DNA of 64,000 bases from Sulfolobaceae archaeon (GTDB taxonomy: Archaea; Thermoproteota; Thermoprotei_A; Sulfolobales; Sulfolobaceae), in NCBI GenBank assembly GCA_026627305.1, contig JAPNVD010000013.1:89078-153077 (forward strand). The letters are read 5' to 3'. The notes under the pieces are model-generated. The model worked only from the letters and a program-made list of their open reading frames with translations. It ran no database searches and was not told where the DNA came from. Below are positions 24,987 through 34,415 of this stretch, piece by piece; within the stretch, counting starts at the first letter, position 1, and the number at the start of each line of letters is the position of its first letter. Position numbers and translations under genes: made by a program.

Positions 24987-26420
24987 ATGGATATAGTGTT
25001 ATTTGATAGAGCTTTCACGCCATTCATAATTGGTACACACATGCTCTACACTATATGGGCTATGACCTTACCAATTTACATAGTTATTGCAGAATATCTA
25101 GGCTACAAACATAACGATCCAGTATATTATGCTATAGCTAAAAGGATGACACCAGTTATGATAATATTCTTCTCCGTGGGTTCGGCTTTCGGTGTTATGA
25201 TCGCTATCTCGTTCTTAACGTTGTGGTATAAATGGATGTATCTGGTTAGTCAAATAGATATAATGCCATTAATAGTTGAAGTCTTTGCGTTCTTCATGGA
25301 GGTTATATTCTTAGCGTTATACGTTTATGGCTGGAACAAGTTCAGTAGGACTACTCACCTTATTCTCGGAATAGCCATAGCTATAGGAGCTAATATGTCA
25401 GCGGCTCTAATAACTTGGGTAAACTCGTGGATGAACACGCCTGTGGGCTTTAACATCCAAGCTTACCTTCAGACAGGTAAGATCGAAGATGTAAATCCAT
25501 GGGCTGTATTCCTGGCACCAGCTGCAAGGTATGAGATCCCCATGGCTATTTCAGGTGCGATATATGCAGCCTCCTCTGCCTTAATGATGTTTTATGCATA
25601 TAGAATGTTCAGAGTAAAGGATCCTCTTGAGAAGGAGTATTACACTAAGGGAGCTAAACTAGCTGTTTACTTTGCATCAATAGACGCTTTCCTAGTAGGA
25701 CTTACAGGTGATTACGCTGGAAAATCATTAGCAGTAGAACAGCCGTTAAAGTTAGCAGCAATGGAGGATGCGCTATATTCAGGAAAAGGTTTGCCTGAGG
25801 TGGTTGGACCTATAAAGATTCCAAAGCTATTAAGCTTCCTAGCCACTGGCAATCCTAATGGCTATGTAGTCGGTCTAAATGCGTTTCCAAAGTCGGAGTG
25901 GCCACCCGTTACAATAGTTCATAACGCTTTCGATACAATGGCGACATTCGGTATAATCATAGCCATAATATCATGGTTAATAGCTATATCATTGATATTC
26001 AAGCCAAAGAATGCACTGTTCAGAATCCTAGGGCTAGCAGATGGCAAACCCTTCGATCACTTCTTACCTAAGGCTGCAATGTTTATATCAGGAATATTAG
26101 GCATATTAGCATGGGAATCTGGATGGGTAGCTGCAGAGGTTGGAAGACAGCCTTGGGTTATATATGGTGTAATGTTAACTTCTCAGGCTGCTAACACTTC
26201 ACCCATCGTTATACCTGTAGCTATAGCATTAGGCACCGTTGTAGTATTCCTTGTAGTATATACATACTACCTACTAAATAAGGTATTTAAGACAAGGCCT
26301 ATAGCCTTAGATGTGCAAAGGGCAGCTGAGGAGTTAGGAAGTTTAGGTACAGCTTATTTAAATGGTGGTTCATTTGTGAAGTTATCTTCTTCAGAAGGTA
26401 AAAAGGAGGTGAAGAAGTGA
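24987..26420 (+). CDS. cydA: Cytochrome bd-type quinol oxidase subunit I
   Basis: The 477-residue polytopic protein matches CydA: TM1 with a haem-ligand His (IGTHMLY, His18), a VEVFAFFMEVIFLALYVYGW helix with the two conserved glutamates, and GWVAAEVGRQPWVIYG near the C-terminus (the GRQPW signature). The Q-loop is short. It should oxidise quinol and reduce O2 with high affinity without pumping protons; the natural electron donor in Sulfolobales is caldariella-type quinone. AGGTG at 24973-24977 is the ribosome binding site. Forms an operon with subunit II. Confidence 0.85.
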   Translation: MDIVLFDRAFTPFIIGTHMLYTIWAMTLPIYIVIAEYLGYKHNDPVYYAIAKRMTPVMIIFFSVGSAFGVMIAISFLTLWYKWMYLVSQIDIMPLIVEVFAFFMEVIFLALYVYGWNKFSRTTHLILGIAIAIGANMSAALITWVNSWMNTPVGFNIQAYLQTGKIEDVNPWAVFLAPAARYEIPMAISGAIYAASSALMMFYAYRMFRVKDPLEKEYYTKGAKLAVYFASIDAFLVGLTGDYAGKSLAVEQPLKLAAMEDALYSGKGLPEVVGPIKIPKLLSFLATGNPNGYVVGLNAFPKSEWPPVTIVHNAFDTMATFGIIIAIISWLIAISLIFKPKNALFRILGLADGKPFDHFLPKAAMFISGILGILAWESGWVAAEVGRQPWVIYGVMLTSQAANTSPIVIPVAIALGTVVVFLVVYTYYLLNKVFKTRPIALDVQRAAEELGSLGTAYLNGGSFVKLSSSEGKKEVKK

Positions 26421-27397
26421 TGGTCTCAATACAATTCATAAGTTTTCTTTTTAGTATAGCTGTTCTCTCCTACTTTGCAGCTATGTTTTTAATAGATGTG
26501 GGTATAGCCGTCTTTACTCCTATAACTAAGGAGGGAAGTTATAAGTCTAAGATGAGCCTTATATTAGATGCTTTATGGGCTATTATAGGCACTTCTGCAG
26601 TATATTTAGTTGTAACATTGGAATCCGTATACGCTACTATAACGTATGTTGCTGGCATAGCACTATTGTTACCATTCTTAGCGTTTCTAATATTCTTAGC
26701 TCTACACCATGGCTTCTTAGGCTATGCCGAGGGTTTCGGATTCCTAGGCATTAAGCATTTGGAGGAAAAGTATATACTAGCGTACTCTATACCCACCATA
26801 ATATTAGCTTTCATTGGAATAACGATATTCACAAGCGTTCTCAGCGGCATTGGAATAAACGCCAGTACACTTGAGCCTGACTACGTTAAGATGTTCTTCA
26901 ACCCATTCAATATAATGTTCTTTATAGCTATAGCAGCTTACACGATCTATTACGTAACACTTTTCTTCAATATGAAAGATAAGCTAATGATTGCTGGGAT
27001 ATCGCTCACAGTTGCTAATGCATTAATATTAGCTGGCTTATACGCCTATGTACCTTATGTCTTCAGCAAGGCCATTACAAATCCTGGATTTTGGATTTAC
27101 TTAGTAGTACTATATGCGATGTTATATTCGCTACATAAGGGCTTTAGGTTTAACAACGTTATATCTGTGATACTAACTGCAATAGGCGGAATAATCATGG
27201 GGATGTTCATGTATCCCTATGTTCTGAACGGAGCTGTAAACGTTTATAGCCTAATGACCAATCCAGCTACGTTAGCTGCTGCTGATATAGTGATAACAAT
27301 AATTGGACTATTCGTTGTGGGAGGATTAACGGCTATAGCTTATAAGATATTATATAAGAGCAAGCAGCCACAAGTTACTACTTCTTCTCACAAGTAA
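26420..27397 (+). CDS. cydB: Cytochrome bd-type quinol oxidase subunit II
   Basis: The 325-residue polytopic protein has eight or nine hydrophobic segments and the usual CydB-like N-terminal helix with DVGIAV (compare the DG-GI of CydB). ATG 26420 is chosen because a perfect GGAGGTGA (26405-26412) lies 7 bases before it; the in-frame GTG at 26417 is less well placed. It overlaps the cydA stop by 1 base. CydB is poorly conserved in archaea, so position next to cydA is the main support. Confidence 0.75.
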   Translation: MVSIQFISFLFSIAVLSYFAAMFLIDVGIAVFTPITKEGSYKSKMSLILDALWAIIGTSAVYLVVTLESVYATITYVAGIALLLPFLAFLIFLALHHGFLGYAEGFGFLGIKHLEEKYILAYSIPTIILAFIGITIFTSVLSGIGINASTLEPDYVKMFFNPFNIMFFIAIAAYTIYYVTLFFNMKDKLMIAGISLTVANALILAGLYAYVPYVFSKAITNPGFWIYLVVLYAMLYSLHKGFRFNNVISVILTAIGGIIMGMFMYPYVLNGAVNVYSLMTNPATLAAADIVITIIGLFVVGGLTAIAYKILYKSKQPQVTTSSHK

Positions 27398-27403
27398 ATC
27401 ATA

Positions 27404-27424
27404 TCTTTTCTTTCTCTTTTTTAT
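27404..27424 (+). terminator. T-rich termination tract after cydB
   Basis: TCTTTTCTTTCTCTTTTTT lies in the short convergent gap after cydB, matching the pyrimidine-rich terminators of this lineage. Confidence 0.4.
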
Positions 27425-28221
27425 AACGTTTTAGATAGTTCTTTTAACCTTTCACTTATAAATAATAAAGCTTCTCCCAGGTTTTTCTTGTTGTTAAAGG
27501 ATGTTAAGATCTCCTCTAGCTTTCCCCTCTCATAACTCTTTAGTTTTCTGATTTTCTCTACTAGCCTAGGAAATACCCTAATTATGTTATCTACAATAGT
27601 TATAGTAGCGGACTGGGCTGTTCTAGATAGGGGATTTAAATCGATAGCTATTACTTTCTTTCCGATGTTCACCAAGGCTTGTGTCCTATCCCCGTCTTCT
27701 AAACCTAAAAGTACAACATCTGCAATAAAGATCCCTCTAGGGCTTACCCTTCTCCTCTCACTAAACAGTTCAGGAATTGTGGCTGATGCATCTTCTCCTA
27801 CTCCTAAAACCTCTTTAGCCCCAGCTTCATAGAGCACCTCAGCTATAGCCCTTTCTCTATCTATATCTCTATAAAATAGGTTTACCTCAATCTTAGCGTT
27901 TAGCTCTTCAGCTAGTTTAACAATATCTTTAGCCACAAGTGCAGCCATGTTGCCGTTTACTGATATTACTGGATACTTAGCTAGTAAGAGCATAGCTGAG
28001 GCAGCTTCTATTGCCCTTTCAGCGAAGGGTTGGGTTTTCTCACCTATAAGATAATCAAAGCATTCGCCTCTTCCATGAGCTATTAACCCTTGTGGGACTA
28101 AGACCCCGTTCTCCATAGCCTCAACTAGTTTTTCTCTGATAAGAAGGGATTCCCTCCTAGGATGGTTCTCTGGTATTATTTCACGTATGCTCCACGTTTT
28201 GCTATCTCGTGTTTTATCCAT
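27421..28221 (-). CDS. 4-phosphopantoate-beta-alanine ligase (archaeal phosphopantothenate synthetase)
   Basis: The 266-residue protein matches the archaeal CoA-pathway ligase (former DUF137): [63 protein letters not shown], and a C-terminal [20 protein letters not shown]. It joins 4-phosphopantoate and beta-alanine with ATP. The upstream gene, pantoate kinase, makes its substrate. The ATG overlaps that gene by 46 bases; no other usable start precedes the conserved region. Confidence 0.9.
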   Translation of the reverse strand: MDKTRDSKTWSIREIIPENHPRRESLLIREKLVEAMENGVLVPQGLIAHGRGECFDYLIGEKTQPFAERAIEAASAMLLLAKYPVISVNGNMAALVAKDIVKLAEELNAKIEVNLFYRDIDRERAIAEVLYEAGAKEVLGVGEDASATIPELFSERRRVSPRGIFIADVVLLGLEDGDRTQALVNIGKKVIAIDLNPLSRTAQSATITIVDNIIRVFPRLVEKIRKLKSYERGKLEEILTSFNNKKNLGEALLFISERLKELSKTL

Positions 28222-28934
28222 CCTATATTTTCATTAGGCTCAAAGATTTTAACAATTACTCCCTTCTTCCTATAAGAGTAAGGGTAAGGAGAGGTAAAGC
28301 CTAGTTCCCTTGTGAAAATAGATGCCACCTCTATGAATTTGAGAGGTGAGGGAGAGTTCAAGAAATCTTGGATGAGTTTGAGCGCATTTTCGTTCTTCTT
28401 TATTATGGACTTTGTGGGTAGTTGTTCAACAGTTTTAGTATATATGGGATAGTTTGACCAGTCGAGCTCTATAACTTCAACCTCACCTACCCCTAAACCC
28501 CCTGGTTTCTTCCTGTAAACTAAGCCTTTACCATAATACTGGGCAATAACATCTCCTAAGCCGTTACTGTTTATCACCTCACTTATATGTGCCTGGTTTA
28601 CTGCCTCTTCCTCCTTAACTCCCTTTAGCTCTTTAACGCCCAAAGCATAGGCTAAACTTAAGGCACCGCTAAGTCCGTAACCATAACCTAACGGAACTCT
28701 AGATTCTACAACCATTTTATAAGTGCCAAGCTTTCGCTTTAAGTACTCGTAATTTGGAAAATCCTTTATTTCATTACCATTAAATACTAACCCCTCCCCT
28801 TCCTTTACGGTTGCAACTATGAAGGGCTCTAAAGTAAGGGTTAATCCAATAGAGCCTGTTGTTAGTGGGTTGTCAGTATATACAGGATACCATATCCCTG
28901 AAATCGATAAAGGTACATGAACCTCTACTTCCAC
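28176..28934 (-). CDS. Pantoate kinase (archaeal GHMP kinase)
   Basis: The 252-residue protein opens with the beta-strand [11 protein letters not shown] and carries the GHMP ATP-binding motif [19 protein letters not shown] (about residues 82-100). A late [13 protein letters not shown] segment precedes the C-terminus. Archaeal pantoate kinases replace the bacterial PanK order by phosphorylating pantoate before beta-alanine is added. The pairing with the ligase gene directly downstream makes the call strong. Confidence 0.88.
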   Translation of the reverse strand: MEVEVHVPLSISGIWYPVYTDNPLTTGSIGLTLTLEPFIVATVKEGEGLVFNGNEIKDFPNYEYLKRKLGTYKMVVESRVPLGYGYGLSGALSLAYALGVKELKGVKEEEAVNQAHISEVINSNGLGDVIAQYYGKGLVYRKKPGGLGVGEVEVIELDWSNYPIYTKTVEQLPTKSIIKKNENALKLIQDFLNSPSPLKFIEVASIFTRELGFTSPYPYSYRKKGVIVKIFEPNENIGWIKHEIAKRGAYVK

Positions 28935-29007
28935 GGGATATTATACTGATAAGTCTAAAAATTAAATTCAACTCTATCCATTTATAAATATGTTCTTGCA
29001 AACATTT

Positions 29008-29787
29008 ATGAACTCAGAATTATATATTATATATAGTATGAAAGTCGGGGACTTCGCAAACACTGTGGTTATAACCACTAATCCTGAGGCATCGCTTTCC
29101 GAAGTTATAGATATATTAGCTCATGATAAGACTGGTAGAGTAGTTGTAATGAAGGAGGAAAACCCAATAGGTATGATATCTACCAGGGATGTGGTTGCCG
29201 CGTTTAGCGAACATGGGTTAAACGTTTTCAACTTAAAGGCTAAGGATATAATGAGTGAAGAATTAATTAAGGTTTCGGTAACAGATGATGTAAACTACGT
29301 TGTGAGAATAATGGCTGTTAACGGAATAGGTGGTGTTCCAGTAATGGATGGTAATGTCCTCTCAGGGATATTTACGGAGAGAGAAGTACTAAAGCTATTA
29401 CATAGTATGAAGTTTTCTGGTCTTGTCGATTCCGTTATGAGCACTAAAGTTGTAACTATTGATGAAGAGTCAACAATAGTCGATGCGGCAAAACTTATGG
29501 CTAGACATAACATTAGGAGACTACCAGTTATAAAAAATGATAAATTAGTAGGGGTTATAACTGCCGCTGATATTGTAAAGTTTTTAAACAAAGTTAAGAA
29601 TGTGGGCAAGACCTTAGATGCAGGCACTAAAAATCCTTTAACCATACGCAGATATGAGACTATATCAAATGCTGTCTCAATAATGCTTAATAGGAATATA
29701 GGCACGTTGCCCGTTGTTGAAAATAATAAGATAGTCGGGATTGTAACGGAAAGGGATTTGATGTATGCGTACGTGACATTAACTTGA
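29008..29787 (+). CDS. Four-CBS-domain protein
   Basis: The 259-residue protein is made almost only of four CBS motifs (for example PIGMISTRDVV, LSGIFTEREVL, LVGVITAADIV, IVGIVTERDLM), so two Bateman modules that would bind adenine nucleotides or similar ligands and sense energy state. No fused enzyme domain. TTTATAAAT at 28981-28989 sits about 24 bases before ATG 29008; ATG 29038, which starts MKVGDF at the first CBS domain, is the alternative. Target unknown. Confidence 0.8.
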   Translation: MNSELYIIYSMKVGDFANTVVITTNPEASLSEVIDILAHDKTGRVVVMKEENPIGMISTRDVVAAFSEHGLNVFNLKAKDIMSEELIKVSVTDDVNYVVRIMAVNGIGGVPVMDGNVLSGIFTEREVLKLLHSMKFSGLVDSVMSTKVVTIDEESTIVDAAKLMARHNIRRLPVIKNDKLVGVITAADIVKFLNKVKNVGKTLDAGTKNPLTIRRYETISNAVSIMLNRNIGTLPVVENNKIVGIVTERDLMYAYVTLT

Positions 29788-29800
29788 TCCTCTGTTAAAC

Positions 29801-29820
29801 ATTTTTTCTTTTTTCTATAT
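29801..29820 (+). terminator. T-rich termination tract after the CBS gene
   Basis: ATTTTTTCTTTTTTC follows the CBS stop by about 14 bases, a typical pyrimidine-rich end signal. Confidence 0.4.
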
Positions 29821-29939
29821 TTTAGTTATAGAGGTTTTAAACAAAAGTGTATTTACTAATAATAGCTAAGGAGAAATCTATAATTGTGGTTGACACATTA
29901 TATAAAAATGCTTATATTTTAATATATAGAAGAACTCTT

Positions 29940-31226
29940 ATGCCATCCTCAGGCAAAGATTCGAAACAGGCTCTTAAGGTAGCTATTTCCGCAAATCTAG
30001 GTTGGGGGTTTGAGCTATTCGATTTCGTAGTATACCTCTACGCTTCTACAATAATAGCCCCTCTTTTCTTTCCCTCAAATAACTATTACGTGAGCGTTTT
30101 AGAGACACTATTGACGTTAGTAATAGGGTATTTTGCAAGACCCTTAGGTGCAATATTTTTTGGACATTATGGAGATAGACTAGGAAGGAAGAGGCAATGG
30201 TTCTTATCGTTATTGTTGATGGGATTGGCAACAATCCTTATAGGTTTCCTACCAACTTATGCCCAAGTGGGTATTCTAGCTACGGTGTTGCTTGTTCTAT
30301 TAAGAATGTTACAGGGATTCTTCTTAGCGGGAGAATGGGGAGGTGGAATGACTTTTGTAACTGAAGTATCACCAGATAATAGGAGGGGACTATACGGTGG
30401 AATACAGCAAGGAGGTGCTGCTTTAGGGTTAATATTTGCGGTTGCCGCTTCAACTCTGGCTAACGTTTTAGCGCCTGGAAGTGCTATGGAAACTTTAGGA
30501 TGGAGAATAATGTTCTGGTTTGGTGCTGTACCCTTAGTCATTGCTCTAGCGGTTAGGTGGAGCGTGGATGAGAGTTTAGAATGGCTTCAAAAGGGCAAGC
30601 CCTATGCACCTAAAGTACCTATAGCTTATGTTTTGAGAAATCATTGGAAGCTCGTAATAATAGCTACACTTGTAATATTTGGAGAATCAGTAATATATTA
30701 CGGAAGTGTAGCTTATATGCCAACGTTCCTTAGCTTGTTCACAAAAGTACCCCAGAGCGTTATAAACTTAGCAGTACTTGTAACTAATTTAGTTTGGCTA
30801 ATATTTAGTCCAATAACTGGTTATTTCAGCGACTTATTTAGATCTAGGAAAGTGATGTTGGCTATAATTTATGGTGTAACGCTTGTGCTATTGTATCCCA
30901 TAATTGTCCTATTGCATACTGGTGTTCCCATCCTCATTTACTCAGCAGGAGCGTTATTAGGCTTACTCTTTGGTGCACAGTATTCCATATTACCCGCATG
31001 GCTAGCTGAGAACATATCAACGGCGGTAAGATATACTTACATAGCTTTCGTGATTAACTTAGGTGTAGCCTTCTCCTCATTTGCACCTTATTTGGCCACA
31101 GACTTTTCACTACTTTTAGGTAATGCAGTATTGGGGACTGCTAGCTTAACAATGGTGTCTACATTAATAGCTCTAGTGTTCGTCCTACTAGGTCCTAGAG
31201 ATAGGGTAGCTCAAGAACTAGAGTGA
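29940..31226 (+). CDS. MFS transporter, metabolite:H+ symporter-like (MHS family)
   Basis: The 428-residue polytopic protein has the MHS pattern: NLGWGFELFDFVVYLY in TM1, RPLGAIFFGHYGDRLGRKR (motif A), RMLQGFFLAGEWGGG in TM4 with the charged GEWGGG, and RRGLYGGIQQGG. Related proteins import shikimate, citrate, proline or other carboxylates. A TATA-like TTATATTTTAATAT (about 29911-29924) fits ATG 29940; the frame extends upstream to 29847 without a promoter. An acyl-CoA synthetase follows 6 bases later, so the import of a carboxylic acid and its activation are probably coupled. Confidence 0.82.
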   Translation: MPSSGKDSKQALKVAISANLGWGFELFDFVVYLYASTIIAPLFFPSNNYYVSVLETLLTLVIGYFARPLGAIFFGHYGDRLGRKRQWFLSLLLMGLATILIGFLPTYAQVGILATVLLVLLRMLQGFFLAGEWGGGMTFVTEVSPDNRRGLYGGIQQGGAALGLIFAVAASTLANVLAPGSAMETLGWRIMFWFGAVPLVIALAVRWSVDESLEWLQKGKPYAPKVPIAYVLRNHWKLVIIATLVIFGESVIYYGSVAYMPTFLSLFTKVPQSVINLAVLVTNLVWLIFSPITGYFSDLFRSRKVMLAIIYGVTLVLLYPIIVLLHTGVPILIYSAGALLGLLFGAQYSILPAWLAENISTAVRYTYIAFVINLGVAFSSFAPYLATDFSLLLGNAVLGTASLTMVSTLIALVFVLLGPRDRVAQELE

Positions 31227-31232
31227 GAGGGT

Positions 31233-32816
31233 ATGTTATTTGATATAAGATTTTTTGGAACTAACTATAGCGAGATAAAGAAGAACTTTAAGTGGCCTAA
31301 TGATTTCGACCTTATATTCCAAATAGATAGAAATGAAGGTATAGCACTTATTGAAGAAAACAATCTCATCACCTATCAAGAACTTAGGGAGAGAAGTAAC
31401 GGTGTTGAGAAGTTTCTCAGTGAAATAGGTGTGAAGAAGGGTGATGTGGTCGCGGGGATGTTGCCACAATCAGCCGAGCTCGTGTATTCGCTTTTAGGAA
31501 CCTACAAGGCTAACGCTATATTCTTATCTATGTCAACCCTTTTCGGTATTGATGCTATTTCCTATAGGCTAACCCACAGTAACGCTAAGGTCATATTTAC
31601 AGATAACCCTAGAAAGGTAAGGGATAGTAAAGTAAGGGTTACCATAGTTAGCTATGAAGGAGGGGACTACGATTTCAAGTCAATATTGAGGACTAATAAG
31701 AGCGAGTATAAAGGATCTTCTTTATCAGAGCCAGCTCACCTATTTTATACTTCAGGGACTACGGGATTACCAAAGGGTGTACTATTGCCTAGAAGTTGGG
31801 TTTTGGGTCATCTACCAGCATGGCAAATAGCGTTTGATCTAGCACCGAGGAGAGATGACACATTTATAACTCCTTCAGAGTGGGCATGGATAGGCGGTCT
31901 AGGAGACCTTCTCTTACCTTCCTTATATTACGGGACTAAAGTAGTGGTATATAGGAGGACAGGGAGGTTAGATGTTAGTGATCTCCTCTCGGTTATGGAA
32001 AAGAATAAGGTTACCGGAGCCTTCTTAGTACCCACAGTTATAAGGATGATGAAGCAGATGGAAAACGAAGTAGAGAAGAGGAACCTGAACTTGAGGGCTA
32101 TAATGAGCGGTGGAGAAAAAGTTGACCCTGAATTAATAGAATGGACTAAGAAAACGATGAGCGCAGATTTAAATCAAATATATGGCCAAACAGAGGTAAA
32201 CCTGGTAATATGCAATTCGCCCTTAATTATGAAGGTTAAACCTGATTTCACAGGCCCTGAATGTCCTGGCCATAAGGTTGCTGTGGTAGACGAGAAGGGG
32301 AATCTTTTACCTCCTCATACAGTAGGCGAGATAGCTGTTAAGCTACCAGATCCCTCTGCCCTAATAGAATATTATAAGAACGAGAATGCGACTAAAGAGA
32401 AGATAGTTAATGGATGGATTATGACGGGAGATATGGGAGTTATGGATGAAGAAGGGTATATCAGATTTGTGGGGAGAAAGGATGATATAATAAAGTCCTC
32501 AGCGTATAGGCTCAGTCCATTAGAAATAGAGGAGGTTATAGCTAAGCACCCTGCAGTGGCTCAGGTAGCTGTGGTCGGCGTTGAAGATCCCATAAGGGGG
32601 ACTATAATTGCAGCATTTATTGTGCCAAAGGAGGGTTACGAACCCAATGAGATGTTAGAAAGGGATATCAAAAACTTCGTTAAGGAGAGGCTTGCAGCCT
32701 ATGCGTATCCAAGAATAATAAGATTTGTGAAGGAACTACCAACCACGGTTACTGGCAAAATAAGGAGGACTGACTTGAGGGAATTGTTAAAGAAGGAGTT
32801 GGAGAAGTCCTCTTAA
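31233..32816 (+). CDS. AMP-forming acyl-CoA synthetase
   Basis: The 527-residue adenylate-forming enzyme has YTSGTTGLPKG (P-loop-like A3), IYGQTE (A5), GWIMTGDMG (A7), GRKDDIIKSSAYRLSP (A8 hinge) and TVTGKIRR with the catalytic Lys (A10). It activates a carboxylic acid as acyl-AMP then acyl-CoA; the chain preference is not evident. It is 6 bases after the MHS transporter, so the transported acid is the likely substrate. A GAGAGGG ribosome binding site precedes the ATG. Confidence 0.9.
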   Translation: MLFDIRFFGTNYSEIKKNFKWPNDFDLIFQIDRNEGIALIEENNLITYQELRERSNGVEKFLSEIGVKKGDVVAGMLPQSAELVYSLLGTYKANAIFLSMSTLFGIDAISYRLTHSNAKVIFTDNPRKVRDSKVRVTIVSYEGGDYDFKSILRTNKSEYKGSSLSEPAHLFYTSGTTGLPKGVLLPRSWVLGHLPAWQIAFDLAPRRDDTFITPSEWAWIGGLGDLLLPSLYYGTKVVVYRRTGRLDVSDLLSVMEKNKVTGAFLVPTVIRMMKQMENEVEKRNLNLRAIMSGGEKVDPELIEWTKKTMSADLNQIYGQTEVNLVICNSPLIMKVKPDFTGPECPGHKVAVVDEKGNLLPPHTVGEIAVKLPDPSALIEYYKNENATKEKIVNGWIMTGDMGVMDEEGYIRFVGRKDDIIKSSAYRLSPLEIEEVIAKHPAVAQVAVVGVEDPIRGTIIAAFIVPKEGYEPNEMLERDIKNFVKERLAAYAYPRIIRFVKELPTTVTGKIRRTDLRELLKKELEKSS

Positions 32817-32926
32817 CGATAAGTTGTCTTTTCCCTATTTGGTTCATTAACAACATATTTCAGTCTCTTGTCAAATACGCTCAAATAATACTTTTCACGA
32901 AATTCTTCAATATCGTTTATTTGCAA
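32813..32926 (-). CDS. Possible 37-residue protein with its own promoter
   Basis: In the 318-base gap after the acyl-CoA synthetase, the minus strand reads MQINDIEEFREKYYLSVFDKRL followed by 15 more charged residues and a stop. A TATA-like element (GTTTATAG on this strand, 32948-32956) is centred 26 bases before the TTG start, as for leaderless genes here. The product is charged, without TM. The last 4 bases overlap the synthetase stop in the opposite direction. Short length keeps this tentative; the rest of the gap is AT-rich promoter DNA for the next transporter. Confidence 0.35.
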   Translation of the reverse strand: MQINDIEEFREKYYLSVFDKRLKYVVNEPNREKTTYR

Positions 32927-33103
32927 TCCAATAGTTCGTTTAACCTAGGCTATAAACCTCTCTTTTCATCAAGAAATATTCGTTACTAATTAAGGGAAGT
33001 CTAGCCTTTTAGCCGAGAGAAAGATAGTAATAAAAGGATGTTTATATATTGATAAAAACAATATATACATACAAAATTGTGTAGTTATATTTTTATAATT
33101 AAT

Positions 33104-33113
33104 CTTTATATAC
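33104..33113 (+). promoter_or_regulatory. TATA box of the second MHS transporter
   Basis: CTTTATATAC is centred 27 bases before ATG 33135. Confidence 0.55.
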
Positions 33114-33134
33114 TTCATATGCTACTAATAATAC

Positions 33135-34415
33135 ATGCGAGATCAGGTAAAAGTTTCAATTGCAGCAGCAATGGGAATAGGATTTGAATTTTACGATTTC
33201 TTAATATTTGGCTTTGTAGCCTCTATACTAGCAAAACTCTTCTTTCCTTCTCATAATGCACTAGCCTCTCTCCTAGAGACTTTCGCAGCCTTTGCTACGG
33301 GATTTGCTGGTAGACCCCTAGGTGCAATAGTGTTCGGTCATTTAGGTGATAAAATAGGTAGAAAATATACGTTAATAATAACTATGAGCCTAATGGGGCT
33401 TTCATCGTTATTTACAGGACTACTCCCAACATATTTTGCTATAGGTGTAATAGCTCCAATCCTGTTGATCACCCTAAGGTTTTTACAGGGTGTCTCACTA
33501 GGTGGAGAGTTCGGTGGCGGTATAACGTTGACTGCAGAATTCGCAAATCCCAATGAGAGAGCCTTCTATGTGGGTATAGCACAATCAGCACAGGGTATTG
33601 GTCCTCTATTAGCTACAGGCTTAGTGTTTGCATTATCTTCCTTAATGCCACCTAACGAGTTCGCAAATATTGGTTGGAGAATCCTATTTGTAATTGGTGC
33701 TGTAATAGCGATAATTGGTATATACATAAGGATGAAGATTTCGGAATCCCCTGTATTCAAAAACGTGAAATCCAAGGGTGAAATCTCTAAAATGCCTATT
33801 GCGGAGGCTTTTAGGCATTATTGGAAGTCAATATTATTAGGACTTGGGTTCATTGTGGGAGGAACAACACTAACTTATGCTACTGGCGTTTTCGCAAGCT
33901 CTTATTTGGAAACAGTTATAGGGGTTCCGGCTAAGCTTGTCTCTTTAGCTCTGATGATAGGTTATGTTGTGTTAAGTGTATTCATAGTTGTTTTCGGGAA
34001 GGTTGCAGATAAGGTGGGAAGAAAACCGCTGATGATCGCCACCGCAGTTGGCTTAATTGCTTTTGTATACCCATATTTTGCGTTGATCTCCACTGGTTCA
34101 TTCCCGTTAATAGTTGTAGGGCAAGTAATAGTGCAATTTATAGCTTCAATATTCGCTGCTGCCTATGCTACTGCGTTAACTGAGATATTCCCAACTAAGG
34201 TCAGGTATACGGGTCTATCATTTGATTATCATGTTGGTGTTGCGGTGTTCGGCGGTACAACGCCGTTTATAGCTACATATCTAATATATGCCACTCACTA
34301 TAAGTTGGCTCCTGTTTACTGGGGATTAGCAGGAATGTTAGTGACGTTAATAGCCTTCATAATGTATAAGGAAACAAGAGGTATTGTTTTCGAAGGGCAA
34401 GAGAAGGTGACATGA
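33135..34415 (+). CDS. MFS transporter, metabolite:H+ symporter-like (MHS family)
   Basis: The 426-residue polytopic protein shares the pattern of the transporter at 29940: AMGIGFEFYDFLIFGFV, RPLGAIVFGHLGDKIGRKY, RFLQGVSLGGEFGGG and a second-half motif A, GKVADKVGRKP. The two are paralogues about 2 kb apart. An amidohydrolase gene follows without a gap, suggesting that the imported compound is hydrolysed by that enzyme. A leaderless promoter precedes it. Confidence 0.85.
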   Translation: MRDQVKVSIAAAMGIGFEFYDFLIFGFVASILAKLFFPSHNALASLLETFAAFATGFAGRPLGAIVFGHLGDKIGRKYTLIITMSLMGLSSLFTGLLPTYFAIGVIAPILLITLRFLQGVSLGGEFGGGITLTAEFANPNERAFYVGIAQSAQGIGPLLATGLVFALSSLMPPNEFANIGWRILFVIGAVIAIIGIYIRMKISESPVFKNVKSKGEISKMPIAEAFRHYWKSILLGLGFIVGGTTLTYATGVFASSYLETVIGVPAKLVSLALMIGYVVLSVFIVVFGKVADKVGRKPLMIATAVGLIAFVYPYFALISTGSFPLIVVGQVIVQFIASIFAAAYATALTEIFPTKVRYTGLSFDYHVGVAVFGGTTPFIATYLIYATHYKLAPVYWGLAGMLVTLIAFIMYKETRGIVFEGQEKVT

